NCBI GenBank assembly: GCA_964444925.1
Contig: CAYUIV010000011.1
Span: 1 to 30,195, forward strand
DNA: 30,195 nucleotides
Reading direction: 5' to 3'
From: CAYUIV01 sp964444925
GTDB taxonomy: Bacteria; Pseudomonadota; Gammaproteobacteria; Diplorickettsiales; Diplorickettsiaceae
The first letter of the stretch is position 1. Each line of letters starts with the position of its first letter. Of this stretch, positions 1 to 8,936 are shown one piece after another. A program made the position numbers and the translations under genes. Below the pieces are notes generated by a model. That model saw nothing but the letters and a program-made list of their open reading frames with translations, was not told the DNA's origin and searched no databases.

Positions 1-379
1 GTAAAGACAAACCTATGTAAAACAATACCGTGAGTGGATAATATTTTTTCATAAGGCAGTAAAAAAGTTGAAAACGATTTGATTATGCATATATTTCATT
101 TTAAACACAATTATTTAAAAAACGCTGATCAAAAATGAAGTACAAATCATTGAAACGAAGTATCATGATCTAGTACTAGGACAGAAGGTTTAAAAAATTT
201 ATGATAGATCAAATGGGTTCTTTGTATTGTTACTGTTAAAATAGCCGTTATATTTTTACCGCAAATAAGTGATTGTATTTCTAAAATTTTAAGAGTATTT
301 TGGCTAGTGTTACTGTTTTATACGATGATTGAAAATCAAAATCATTTCATCTATTTTTATAGCGTATCTAGAAAAAATA
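1..379. other. AT-rich intergenic stretch before the SH3b gene
   Basis: All six frames are closed by frequent stops, and I see no tRNA-like cloverleaf. The stretch presumably holds the promoter of the SH3b-htpX group, but I find no convincing -35/-10 pair. A short sequence (TGTTACTGTT) occurs at about 228 and again at about 307. An open frame entering from 329 begins with TTG and is better treated as untranslated leader. Confidence 0.5.
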
Positions 380-973
380 ATGTTATCTCATATGTTCAAA
401 ACTTCAATTTTTCTATTCTTTATAGCGAGCTCTTTTATACAAGCTGATGAAATTCAGTGGTGGAAAATCTCTGACAATGTACCCGTTTTTTATCAAGAGC
501 CCTCAGAATCAAGTCAAGTATTACCTGCGCTTCAGCCTAATCAGACCGTTGTTGTACTAACTGAGAAGAAAGATTGGTATAAGCTTGCAAATTCAAAAAC
601 AGGTGAAACAGGTTGGGTATTGAAAACAAAAATTAAACCGACCGTTGTGGAAAAGATCAATACAAAAGAATCAAGTGGAGCAAATTCTTATAGTTATCGA
701 TCAATTCATACTACCTCCAATGCTCCATTCTCCTTAGAGGAGGCAAAGAAACTACAAGAAAAAACAGAAGCTTATTTGAACGATATGGAAAAAAATTTCC
801 AAAAGATGGAAAAGCAGATTTCTACAATGTTTTCTGATTTATTTCAAAACTACCGAAAAATACCTTTGCAAAAAGATGGAAAAAATATAGAAAATCCTGT
901 CCAATATAGCCAAAACGCTGCTACTCAAAAGAGCTCTACAACAAAAACTCCTACCGTTAAACTGAACCAATAG
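380..973 (+). CDS. Secreted SH3b-domain protein with C-terminal coiled coil
   Basis: The product is about 197 residues. From this ATG it opens with a signal peptide: a lysine-bearing start, a hydrophobic core (FLFFIASSF) and a likely cleavage after FIQA. It is therefore probably periplasmic or surface exposed. The next 65 or so residues resemble a bacterial SH3 domain (SH3_3 type), ending in the typical TGETGWV turn. A charged, heptad-like stretch (EEAKKLQEKTEAYLNDMEKN) follows and should form a coiled coil; the tail is low-complexity. SH3b domains usually bind peptidoglycan or peptides, so a cell-wall role is an inference. The frame is open back to a TTG at 329, but the signal peptide favours ATG 380 or ATG 392; neither has a good Shine-Dalgarno. 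htpX starts 11 bases downstream, so the two are probably cotranscribed. Confidence 0.75.
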   Translation: MLSHMFKTSIFLFFIASSFIQADEIQWWKISDNVPVFYQEPSESSQVLPALQPNQTVVVLTEKKDWYKLANSKTGETGWVLKTKIKPTVVEKINTKESSGANSYSYRSIHTTSNAPFSLEEAKKLQEKTEAYLNDMEKNFQKMEKQISTMFSDLFQNYRKIPLQKDGKNIENPVQYSQNAATQKSSTTKTPTVKLNQ

Positions 974-984
974 AAAAGTTTTTT

Positions 985-1893
985 ATGATCAAACGTATTT
1001 CCTTATTTCTACTCACTAATCTTTTAGTGGTAACAACTGTTTCAATAATGAGCAATCTGCTTGGATTGCACAGTTACCTTAATCAATACGGTATTGATTA
1101 TGGGGCTTTAGCAAAGATTTGTCTTTTGTGGGGGATGGGCAGTGCTTTTATCTCATTATTGTTATCACGTTGGATGGCGAAAACAATAATGCAAGTGCAT
1201 CTAATTTCTCCTACCACTTCAGCAGGTCAAGAAAGGAAATTACTTGAAACGGTTTACCATTACGCACGCCAAGCAGGCTTAAATACAATGCCACAAGTGG
1301 GATTATATCAGTCAAAAGAAGTCAATGCGTTTGCAACAGGGCCAACTAGAAACCGTGCATTAGTTGCTATTTCAAGTGGTTTACTCCAACGCATGAAGTC
1401 AGAAGGAATAGACGGAGTTCTCGCCCATGAAATCAGTCATATTGCCAATGGTGATATGGTGACAATGACTCTATTACAAGGCATCGTGAATGCTTTTTCC
1501 ATATTTATATCTCGTGTTATTGCATATTTTTTACAAGAGTCACTCTACAAAAGAAGTAAACACAACACACATTCAGAATGGAAAAATACGCTGTGGTATA
1601 GCTTAATCTATATTATTTTAGATATTTGTATTACGTTACTTGGCAGTCTTTTAGTTGCAGCTTTTTCTCGTCATCGCGAATATCGGGCAGATTATAACGG
1701 TGCTAAACTTGCAGGACGTCAGAAAATGATTACAGCGCTCGAAGAATTACGAGAAATTGGAAAAATATCTACATTGAAACAAGATACATTCGCTTCTTCT
1801 CTAAAAATTGCAGGACCACGTCGTTTTCTTGCTTTACTTGCTACACACCCTGAAATTGATCAACGTATTGCTGCGATTAAAGCAGGTGTATGA
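985..1893 (+). CDS. htpX: Membrane zinc metalloprotease HtpX (M48 family)
   Basis: The 302-residue product matches the usual HtpX length of about 290. HtpX is an inner-membrane protease that degrades misfolded membrane proteins together with FtsH. Two N-terminal membrane segments (about residues 5-25 and 38-60) are followed by the zinc-binding HEISH motif at about 148-152. The third ligand is the glutamate of EYRAD at about 232. Two further hydrophobic stretches lie between these motifs, which is the family layout. The LAHEISHIANGDM context is characteristic. The gene sits directly behind the SH3b gene and just ahead of a small acidic gene, so an envelope-stress group is plausible. No regulatory site was recognised. 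Confidence 0.93.
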   Translation: MIKRISLFLLTNLLVVTTVSIMSNLLGLHSYLNQYGIDYGALAKICLLWGMGSAFISLLLSRWMAKTIMQVHLISPTTSAGQERKLLETVYHYARQAGLNTMPQVGLYQSKEVNAFATGPTRNRALVAISSGLLQRMKSEGIDGVLAHEISHIANGDMVTMTLLQGIVNAFSIFISRVIAYFLQESLYKRSKHNTHSEWKNTLWYSLIYIILDICITLLGSLLVAAFSRHREYRADYNGAKLAGRQKMITALEELREIGKISTLKQDTFASSLKIAGPRRFLALLATHPEIDQRIAAIKAGV

Positions 1894-1923
1894 TTTTAAA
1901 CACTATTAGAAGGAGTAAACGCA

Positions 1924-2097
1924 ATGAAAATGCATTCCTCTTATCGATTTATTTTTGATAAAGAAAGTCATCTTACTGCGGTAATAAAAGGAAATACTGA
2001 TTTCAAAAATTTACCTTGGTCCGTTTTGGAAAGTTTAGATGTCAGTAACCAAAGTAGTCTGCATGAAGAAATGGATGACGATGATTTTGAAGTGTAA
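1924..2097 (+). CDS. Small acidic hypothetical protein, 57 residues
   Basis: This gene was found by reading the gap between htpX and argS. A strong Shine-Dalgarno (AGAAGGAG, about 1909-1916) sits at good spacing before ATG 1924. The frame runs 57 codons to TAA. The protein begins MKMHSSYRFIFDKES and ends in a cluster of acidic residues (EEMDDDDFEV). There is no signal peptide or membrane segment, and it is probably cytosolic. I do not recognise the family. It starts 30 bases after htpX and is probably in the same transcript. The quality of the ribosome binding site, better than that of most genes here, is the main reason to believe it. Confidence 0.65.
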   Translation: MKMHSSYRFIFDKESHLTAVIKGNTDFKNLPWSVLESLDVSNQSSLHEEMDDDDFEV

Positions 2098-2130
2098 AAG
2101 ATTATTCCTATTATTTTTCAAAGAAAGACA

Positions 2131-3900
2131 TCACATCACTGCGACACGTTGAATACCTAGGATAATAAAACCATTATTTAAAATCTGCTTAATACTATTG
2201 ATCAATGTCAAACGTGCATTTCTTAAGTCAGTATCTTGCACCAGTATGATAGTTTGATTGTAATAACTATGAAATGCCTGCACCAATTCTCTAAGATATT
2301 GTACTAGTAGATGAGGTTCATATTGCATAGCAGATTCTATAATTGCATCAGGATATTGCGCAAGTTTTTTTACAATATTAATTTCTTGAGGCTCAATAAG
2401 TAGTTGAGTCAGCTGCACGGCCTTCAAAGCATTCCATGCGATATGTTTTGCATCAAGTTGTCGCATCATGCTACAAATACGTGCATAAGCGTATTGCAAA
2501 TAGTAAATAGGGTTCTGATTAGATTGTTTTTTTGCAAGTTCAAGATCGAAATCAATGGTTTGAGATGACTTTTTGAGTAAGAAAAAGAGGCGCGCTGCGT
2601 CATTACCAACTTCGTGACGTAGTTGTTGCAACGTAATAAACTGACCGCGACGCGTTGAAAGGGGAAGTTGCTTACCGTTTCGGTATAAAGATACCATTTG
2701 TAAAGTTTTAAAAACAATCTGCTCAGAAGCGTAACCCAGCGCTTGTACAATCGCATGTATGCGCGCTAAATAACCGTGATGGTCAGCACCCAAAAGGTTA
2801 ATGATACGCTTGATTTTTCTTCGCTCTAAAATATTGAGTCGATATGCTGCATCAACTGCAAAATAAGTAAATTGATTATTAGCACGTTTGAGAACACGAT
2901 CTTTATCATCGTTAAATTGTGTCGAACGAAACCATATATTTTTATCTACGCAATAAGTATACTCTTTCTTGGAAAGGGTATGCATCATGCTCTCTACATC
3001 ACCTTGCATCAAAAGCGATTGTTCAGAAAACCACTGATCAAATTTCACACCAAATTCTAGAAGATCTGTTTTAATGTTAGAGAGAATATTTGTAAGACAA
3101 AACTGCTTGAATTTTTCATAGTCATCACTATCTAAAATTTGTTTAGTATGCAAAATGAGCTTATCCATTGCTTGTTCTATGTCCTCTTTTATAGTGTACG
3201 CGGTTAAATAGTCTTCTATTATTTGTATTCCTTTGCAAAACCGATCACTATATTTTTGTCGAATGAATTGTGCAATGACTTGAATATACTGGCCTTGATA
3301 AGCATTTGAAGGAAAAACAAAACTTTTTTGACTACAAATTTCAAGATATCTTAACCATACACTACACGTTAGAATATCCACTTGACGGCCTGCATCGTTG
3401 ATATAATATTCTGCGTGCACGGTATAACCAAGTGTTTTCAGTAGTCGAACAATAACATCGCCATGCACAGCCGCTCGACCATGCCCAACATGTAAAGGAC
3501 CTGTAGGATTTGAAGAAACATATTCAACTAAGACTGATTCGTTTTTACCTATCGTAGTACACCCATATTGTTCTTTCTTGTCTAAAATTTCTGGTAACAC
3601 AGCTAACCAACATTGGCGATGAATGAAAAAGTTGATAAAACCAGTTTCAGTGCTTTCGACTTTCTTAAATACAAGATATTTATCTTCTTGAAGCGATGTA
3701 AAGTAAGTTGCAATTTGTCGTGCAATAAGAGCAGGTGTCTTTCGTAAAGATTTTGATAAAACAAATGCAATATTAGTAGAAAAATCGCCATGTTCTAGGC
3801 GACGCGTACGTTCAACTAAGATAACTTGGGAAGGCACTTTTTGGTTTTGATATAAGGTTAATAGCGCGTTTTCAAGAGCGCTTTGAACAAGTGCTTTCAT
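2131..3900 (-). CDS. argS: Arginyl-tRNA synthetase
   Basis: The 589-residue class I synthetase charges tRNA-Arg with arginine in the cytosol. The N-terminal Add1-like tRNA-binding domain (about 1-110, with RRLEHGDFSTNIAF) is followed by the catalytic core. The core has SSNPTGPLHVGHG; HVGH at 137-140 is the HIGH signature. It also has the LGADHHGY segment. The KMSKS region is the variant LSTRRGQF, as in many gammaproteobacterial ArgS proteins, followed by GNDAARLFFLLKK. A C-terminal helical DALR anticodon-binding domain ends at RVAVM. Length and order are normal. The gene is divergent from lysS, with starts 83 bases apart, so both promoters must lie in or near that gap. Confidence 0.97.
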   Translation of the reverse strand: MKALVQSALENALLTLYQNQKVPSQVILVERTRRLEHGDFSTNIAFVLSKSLRKTPALIARQIATYFTSLQEDKYLVFKKVESTETGFINFFIHRQCWLAVLPEILDKKEQYGCTTIGKNESVLVEYVSSNPTGPLHVGHGRAAVHGDVIVRLLKTLGYTVHAEYYINDAGRQVDILTCSVWLRYLEICSQKSFVFPSNAYQGQYIQVIAQFIRQKYSDRFCKGIQIIEDYLTAYTIKEDIEQAMDKLILHTKQILDSDDYEKFKQFCLTNILSNIKTDLLEFGVKFDQWFSEQSLLMQGDVESMMHTLSKKEYTYCVDKNIWFRSTQFNDDKDRVLKRANNQFTYFAVDAAYRLNILERRKIKRIINLLGADHHGYLARIHAIVQALGYASEQIVFKTLQMVSLYRNGKQLPLSTRRGQFITLQQLRHEVGNDAARLFFLLKKSSQTIDFDLELAKKQSNQNPIYYLQYAYARICSMMRQLDAKHIAWNALKAVQLTQLLIEPQEINIVKKLAQYPDAIIESAMQYEPHLLVQYLRELVQAFHSYYNQTIILVQDTDLRNARLTLINSIKQILNNGFIILGIQRVAVM

Positions 3901-3983
3901 TTTTTTGTGATAATTATTAAGTATTATTTGGGCAAGTTATCATAACAAATCTCGTATCACCTGCCCATGCATGATAAGAAAGT

Positions 3984-5540
3984 ATGATACACTCACTTAA
4001 ATTTAATTTTCCATACGATTGCGCACTTCAGCTCTTTATGACTCAAATGATTGATAAAAAAATTCAACATGATGCGTTTTTACAACGTCAGAAAAAATTA
4101 GCTACCTTGAAAGTCACAGGGGATGACTATCCAAATGATTTTCAACGTGATCATTTATTTCAAACGGTTATCACAGAATGTCAAAATGACAGTGACGAAA
4201 TACTTACCCAAAAAAACATGAGCGTGCGTGTTGCAGGTCGTATCATGCAACAACGTGTGATGGGTAAAGCAAGCTTTTTAGATTTGCAAGATATGTCTGG
4301 TAGGTTACAAATATATATCAGGGAAACAGAAATTCAATTAAAACAAGCAATAACTCTTAAAATGCTAGATCTTGGTGATATTATTGGTATTGAAGGAAGA
4401 GTATTTCGAACTAAAACAAAAGCGCTTTCTATTCGCGCTGAAAAACTTTTTCTATTGACGAAATCATTAAGACCACTACCAGATAAATTTCATAAATTAC
4501 AAGATACTGAAATATGCTATAGACAACGCTACATTGATTTAATTGCCAATCCTGAAAGACGTTCTATTTTCCAAATGCGTGCCAAACTTCTCAACGAATT
4601 ACGGTTATTTTTTGATCAGCAAGGTTATTTAGAAGTCGAAACACCCATGATGCAACCACTGGTTGGTGGTGCACTAGCAAGGCCTTTCATCACTCACCAT
4701 AATGCATTAAATATACCTCTTTATTTACGCGTTGCACCAGAGCTTTATTTAAAACGACTTGTTGTAGGTGGATTGGAAAAAGTATATGAGATTAACCGTA
4801 GTTTTCGTAACGAAGGGCTCTCTACCCGGCACAACCCTGAATTTACAATGCTAGAATTCTACGAAGCCTACTCAGATTATCAAAAGTTAATGGATATCGT
4901 CGAATCATTGATTAAGCGAGTCGTAAAAAATATTTTAGGTCAAGATAAAATTGATTATCAAAATGAACACTATGATTTTTCTAAAGCATTTACGCGTCTA
5001 ACGCTTGCAGAAGCACTTGTACAACATCACGATACATTGAGTACAGAGATTTTATATAACGAAATAAAGTTAAAAGAATGGATACAACAACAACACATTA
5101 CGGTGGTTCCTCAGCATTCGTTAGGAGAGCTACAATTTGCACTGTTTGAAGAGACAGTAGAACATACCTTAAGACAACCTACTTTTGTGATAGCCCATCC
5201 AGTAGAAGTGTCACCACTGGCTAAACGAAATATAAAAAATCCAAGCGTCACTGACCGTTTCGAATTTTACATTGGGGGTAGAGAAATCGCCAATGGCTTC
5301 TCTGAACTTAACGATCCTCAAGATCAAGCAGAGCGCTTTAAAGCGCAGTTACGCGCAAAAGAGTCAGGTAGTTTAGAAACAATGCATTACGATCAAGACT
5401 ATATTACTGCTTTAGAATATGGTTTACCACCTACTGCAGGTACAGGGATAGGTATTGACCGCCTGATGATGCTCTTGGCAAATGTGACCTCTATTCGAGA
5501 TGTTATCTTATTTCCATTACTTCGTCCTTTGGAAAAATAA
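3984..5540 (+). CDS. lysS: Lysyl-tRNA synthetase, class II
   Basis: This class II synthetase charges tRNA-Lys. It has an N-terminal OB-fold anticodon-binding domain (about 70-170) and a class II core. The core shows motif 2 (FRNEGLSTRHNPEFTMLEFY), the GREIANGFSELNDPQDQAERF-like stretch and the motif 3 arginine in GTGIGIDRL. The length is 518 residues from ATG 3984. E. coli LysS is 505, and homology seems to begin near the second candidate start, ATG 4038 (MTQMIDKK), which would give 500 residues. Neither start has a convincing Shine-Dalgarno, so the N-terminus is uncertain. The usual upstream partner prfB is absent here. argS is the divergent neighbour. Confidence 0.96.
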   Translation: MIHSLKFNFPYDCALQLFMTQMIDKKIQHDAFLQRQKKLATLKVTGDDYPNDFQRDHLFQTVITECQNDSDEILTQKNMSVRVAGRIMQQRVMGKASFLDLQDMSGRLQIYIRETEIQLKQAITLKMLDLGDIIGIEGRVFRTKTKALSIRAEKLFLLTKSLRPLPDKFHKLQDTEICYRQRYIDLIANPERRSIFQMRAKLLNELRLFFDQQGYLEVETPMMQPLVGGALARPFITHHNALNIPLYLRVAPELYLKRLVVGGLEKVYEINRSFRNEGLSTRHNPEFTMLEFYEAYSDYQKLMDIVESLIKRVVKNILGQDKIDYQNEHYDFSKAFTRLTLAEALVQHHDTLSTEILYNEIKLKEWIQQQHITVVPQHSLGELQFALFEETVEHTLRQPTFVIAHPVEVSPLAKRNIKNPSVTDRFEFYIGGREIANGFSELNDPQDQAERFKAQLRAKESGSLETMHYDQDYITALEYGLPPTAGTGIGIDRLMMLLANVTSIRDVILFPLLRPLEK

Positions 5541-5868
5541 TTTTATTAGCTCAAGATAAGATTGTTAGAGAAAATGACTACAAAAAGAGAGAAGGTCTAA
5601 TTTCAATATTCCCATATAGATTACCTTCTGTTTGATAGACACCGTTTATTAGATCTTTTATAGTCTTATACAGCGAATCAGAAAATCGTGACATATGCTG
5701 TATTTTTGTAAACTGTTTTTGCAATCAAGGAAAGTCAGTAAAAATTTTTTAATTTCGTGGTAGAGAAAAAGAATTTCTGAGGTCCCGAAAAGATTGAGCT
5801 TTATGTTGCCTTGAAAGCGTATTGATAACTATAATACACTTCAATACAGCAACAACTATTATAGGTTG
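5541..5868. other. Intergenic DNA after lysS
   Basis: No open frame of note, no tRNA and no strong promoter were seen. A possible weak hairpin with 7-base arms (AGAAGGT at about 5589, ACCTTCT near 5624) has a long loop and no clear T-tract, so it is not called as a terminator. Confidence 0.4.
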
Positions 5869-5898
5869 AAAAGGGATTATAAGTTTATACCCTTTTTT
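5869..5898. terminator. Hairpin with T-run, possibly two-way terminator
   Basis: Seven-base arms, AAAAGGG (5869-5875) and CCCTTTT (5890-5896), enclose a 14-base loop, with T continuing to 5898. It is a reasonable intrinsic terminator on the plus strand. On the minus strand the T-tract is only the four bases of the stem. It lies just past the end of the minus-strand frames at 5902-6331, which it could insulate, and 330 bases beyond lysS. Confidence 0.5.
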
Positions 5899-5901
5899 AC
5901 T

Positions 5902-6331
5902 CTATCTTAGAGAAGAGGATAGTGTAGGAGAAGTGCACTCTAGATTTTCACTTTTCGTTAAGGGATCACTCCTGTTTTCTAAACGTACCGTTTCTTCTTG
6001 TATAAAAGGTAAAACATACTTTTCGCGCAAATTTTTCATTTCTACTAAAGAAAGTATAGTATTTTTGACCCCCGGTCTTAATGTCTGTTGCACCATATTC
6101 ATTGATTTAATATAGGAAGGAGTGTGGCCAAGGAGTAAATGACTTAACAAGTGAACATTGAATTACTGTTAATTGTGGGTGGTTTTGCTATATTTAACAT
6201 GCGACTGAGTAAAGAATTTTTTCTATCAATGAGAGAGGAAATAGATTTAACCAGGCGTTAAATAATCCGTAGCCAAGGCCAAAAGCAGAGTAGTGAATAC
6301 AGGGCGCATTAATTGTTTCTAGCAAATTGGG
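5902..6331 (-). pseudogene. Broken frames continuing the 185-residue gene
   Basis: On the minus strand, the frame of the 6332-6889 gene stays open for 45 codons past its stop codon, to a TAA at 6194-6196. The translated stretch looks protein-like and hydrophobic, with AFGLGYGLFNAWLNLF at its centre. A second open frame, shifted by one register, then runs from about 6165 to 5902. It ends in a charged segment with VEMKNLREKYVLPF. It has no ATG before codon 16 and no ribosome binding site. The simplest reading is one longer ancestral gene interrupted by a nonsense change and a frameshift. The alternative is chance openness in AT-rich DNA, or a separate small gene at 5902-6150. I do not recognise the family. 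Confidence 0.4.
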
Positions 6332-6889
6332 TTAAGTCAGTGCACGCCATCTTGTTAAGACAGAGTCATTACTTTGATCTTTTTGATTACCGTATATCCA
6401 ATGGGTTCGTGCTGCTTTCAACCAGTAAACTGAAAATTGAGATTTGCTTGAATTTTCAGCATTGCGGTAGTGAGGAATATGATAGGCTTGTAAATAATCG
6501 TTGAATTGACCCATACCCAATATTTCTGGGACTATTCGTTCTAAATCTTCAGCAGATAACTCTTCTGAGCGATAAAGACTATGATTACTATCACAGTTTT
6601 GGTCGTATAAATGTTTAAAAGCACCATCGAACAAATCTTCAAGTTTTACATAAGAGATCTTTTTTTTAGCAGCAAACTTTGTACTAAATATCTCTTTAAT
6701 TGCACTGTATGTACTTGAATTTTCACTATGCGTTGCAAGACCATGTAAACTCTCTAAAGGTAGCCAGTTTTCTTCATTGCTTTCATTCATTTGAGAGACT
6801 GCAAGTACAAGATAAAGATGTTTGGGAGCTGGCAACTGAGACAGTAAAACAAGATCAAACTCGGCAATACCGATTGCGTATTTTTTCAT
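6332..6889 (-). CDS. Hypothetical protein, possibly truncated, behind def
   Basis: The product is 185 residues from the ATG at 6889. It has no signal peptide and no clear membrane segment. The N-terminus (KKYAIGIAEFDLVLLSQLP) looks beta-rich, the middle is charged and probably helical, and the C-terminus is rich in aromatic and basic residues (YWLKAARTHWIYG). I do not recognise a family or a catalytic motif. It starts 32 bases after the def stop and is probably cotranscribed with it, in the place where fmt often follows def; it is not Fmt. The frame continues open beyond its stop, so the C-terminus may have been lost to a recent nonsense mutation. The ribosome binding site is weak. Confidence 0.6.
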   Translation of the reverse strand: MKKYAIGIAEFDLVLLSQLPAPKHLYLVLAVSQMNESNEENWLPLESLHGLATHSENSSTYSAIKEIFSTKFAAKKKISYVKLEDLFDGAFKHLYDQNCDSNHSLYRSEELSAEDLERIVPEILGMGQFNDYLQAYHIPHYRNAENSSKSQFSVYWLKAARTHWIYGNQKDQSNDSVLTRWRALT

Positions 6890-6921
6890 TGTGGCCTATT
6901 TATTAAACAACTAAACACAGC

Positions 6922-7443
6922 TTAACCCTTGAGATAACTCAAGTTCTTTAACACCTTATCACATTTTTCACGCATACGTTCTTGTTTTAAAGCAGAAAGA
7001 TAATCAATAAATAATTTTCCATTCAAATGATCTACTTCGTGTTGAATACAGTGTGCTAGTAATCCGTCTGCTTCTAATAGCTGAGGTTTTCCAAAAGCAT
7101 CCACCGATTTGACTTTTACTTTTGTTGCTCGAGGTATTTCATGACTCATAACACCTGGAATAGAGAGACATCCTTCTGTTAATAGCGCATGTCCTTCTGC
7201 CCAAATAATCTCGGGATTAATTAAACAAAATTGTTGCGAACGATCTTTTGTGACATCAATTACGGTAATTTTTTGACTGATCCCAATTTGAGGTGCCGCC
7301 AGACCAATTCCTTTTGCTTCATACATGGTATCAAACATATCAGTAATAAGCGTTTGCAACGTATGGTTAAATTGAGTAATCGATTGCGTTGGTTCTCTTA
7401 ACTTTGATTCGTTATCTAAAAAAATAATAGGACGGATACTCAT
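6922..7443 (-). CDS. def: Peptide deformylase
   Basis: This 173-residue enzyme removes the formyl group from the N-terminal methionine of new proteins. All three family motifs are present: GIGLAAPQIG (about 44-53), EGCLS with the metal-binding cysteine (about 90-94), and the HEVDHLNG form of HExxH (about 133-140). The length is normal. It is divergent from the amino-acid antiporter gene at 7578, with 134 bases between them. In most gammaproteobacteria fmt follows def; here the next gene is an unknown one instead. Confidence 0.96.
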   Translation of the reverse strand: MSIRPIIFLDNESKLREPTQSITQFNHTLQTLITDMFDTMYEAKGIGLAAPQIGISQKITVIDVTKDRSQQFCLINPEIIWAEGHALLTEGCLSIPGVMSHEIPRATKVKVKSVDAFGKPQLLEADGLLAHCIQHEVDHLNGKLFIDYLSALKQERMREKCDKVLKNLSYLKG

Positions 7444-7577
7444 TTTTACTTTTATGATATGTTTATAACTATTTTTAATAGACTTGAAAGAAAAGAGTAT
7501 GGCATAATTCTAAAAATTTTTATAGAAACATAACGTTCTTTGACTCTCCGTTTATTTCTCATTTCTTAATTTCTCGT

Positions 7578-8936
7578 GTGACAAAAATTATTCATTCTCA
7601 AAAAGCAATCTTTGGTACTTGGAAACTAACTTTACTTGTTGCAGGTAATATCATAGGCTCTGGTATTTTTCTTCTTCCTTCTGCTTTAGCAAGTTATGGT
7701 ACTGTTGGTGTATTATCATGGACTTTTACTGCTGCAGGTGCTTTATCTCTTGCTTGGGTTTTTGCACGTTTAAGTGCTATTTTTCCTAAAAATGGAGGAT
7801 TTTATGCTTATTGTCGAGAAGCATTTGGGGAGTTTGTTGGATTTCAAGTCGCTTACAACTATTGGATTACACTTTGGGTTGGTAATACCGCTTTAGTGGT
7901 TGCCCTAACAGGCTATCTCAGTATTTTTTTTCCTATCTTAAAAGAAAAAGCCATTTTTGCATTTTTTATTAATACCAGTATTATTTGGTTATTGACTGGG
8001 TTAATTTATTTAAATGTGCGCTACATGGCACTTTTGCAAACTATTACAACGTTTATTAAATTAGTTCCCCTGTTGATGATTTGTGTGCTGGGTGTTTATT
8101 TTTTTGACTTTCGTCATTTTTTAACATTTACGCCATCCTATACATCTCATTTTCTAGCATTTAATGAAGCAGCTACATTAACACTTTGGTCTTTTCTTGG
8201 ACTAGAATCTGCAACTTTATCGACAAACCATGTTATTGATCCAAAAAAGACTATTCCAAGGGCAACACTTTTGGGAGTAAGTATCGCCGCTATTTTATAT
8301 ATATGGGGATATATTTCGATGATTGGAATACTTTCGTTCCATAAAATAATGTCTTCCAGTGCACCCTATGCAGACGCTATTAAACCGATACTTGGTGAAG
8401 CGGCAAGTACTGTGATGGCAGGGATTGCTGCTTTATCTTGCCTTAGCGCTTTAATTGGATGGACATATTTGCAAGGCCAAATTCCATATTCTGCAGCTCA
8501 AGATCAGCTTTTTCCTAAACTTTTTTTAAAAACCAATCAAGAATCTGTGCCAATAGTTGGCATCATTATCTCAAGTACTTTGATGACATTTCTGTTGCTA
8601 TTACAGTTAAATCAAAGCCTTGTCTCACAATTTACCTTTATCGTATTGCTTGCAACACTTGCTTCACTGATCCCTTATTTTTTTACTGTCATGTCTGCTT
8701 TTTTACTGATGATCAAATATCCTAAGTCTTTTCAAGACCGTGTTGGATTAAAATTTACAATTGGAGTGAGTGTTATCGCTAGCTTATATGCATTTTGGAT
8801 GATTATTGGTGCAGGCCAAACTATCGTATTTTATGGTTTCTGCCTTCTGTTAAGTAGTATGCCAATGTACATCATTTTAAAAATGAACACTGCAAAAGAG
8901 AAAAATGTCACATCAGTTAGAAGGTGGGAGTATTAA
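7578..8936 (+). CDS. AdiC/PotE-like amino-acid antiporter (APC family)
   Basis: The 452-residue inner-membrane protein has about 12 hydrophobic segments. It closely follows the pattern of the arginine/agmatine antiporter AdiC: the substrate-binding glycine stretch GNIIGSGIFLLP in TM1, GGFYAYCREAFGEFVGFQ, the TM6 segment LWSFLGLESA with its tryptophan, and GWTYLQGQ, where AdiC has its gating Trp293. An amino-acid/amine exchanger in the AdiC, PotE or CadB group is well supported. The exact substrate cannot be read, and no partner decarboxylase gene is adjacent, so acid resistance is only one possibility. The start is GTG with no good ribosome binding site. The end overlaps the start assigned to the next gene by 32 bases. 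Confidence 0.88.
   Translation: MTKIIHSQKAIFGTWKLTLLVAGNIIGSGIFLLPSALASYGTVGVLSWTFTAAGALSLAWVFARLSAIFPKNGGFYAYCREAFGEFVGFQVAYNYWITLWVGNTALVVALTGYLSIFFPILKEKAIFAFFINTSIIWLLTGLIYLNVRYMALLQTITTFIKLVPLLMICVLGVYFFDFRHFLTFTPSYTSHFLAFNEAATLTLWSFLGLESATLSTNHVIDPKKTIPRATLLGVSIAAILYIWGYISMIGILSFHKIMSSSAPYADAIKPILGEAASTVMAGIAALSCLSALIGWTYLQGQIPYSAAQDQLFPKLFLKTNQESVPIVGIIISSTLMTFLLLLQLNQSLVSQFTFIVLLATLASLIPYFFTVMSAFLLMIKYPKSFQDRVGLKFTIGVSVIASLYAFWMIIGAGQTIVFYGFCLLLSSMPMYIILKMNTAKEKNVTSVRRWEY

Noticed and set aside
329..379. Upstream extension of the SH3b gene from TTG 329
   Set aside because: It would place 17 extra residues before a good signal peptide and starts with TTG without a ribosome binding site.
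2131..3900. Missing canonical KMSKS in ArgS
   Set aside because: The LSTRRG variant fits the MSTRSGEF-type motif common in gammaproteobacterial ArgS, so it is not a defect.
5933..6115. Plus-strand 60-codon frame
   Set aside because: Antisense to the minus-strand frame at 5902-6150, no ribosome binding site, no recognisable motif.
6313..6906. Plus-strand frames of 63 and 68 codons opposite the gene behind def
   Set aside because: Shadows of the minus-strand 185-residue gene, with no start signals of their own.
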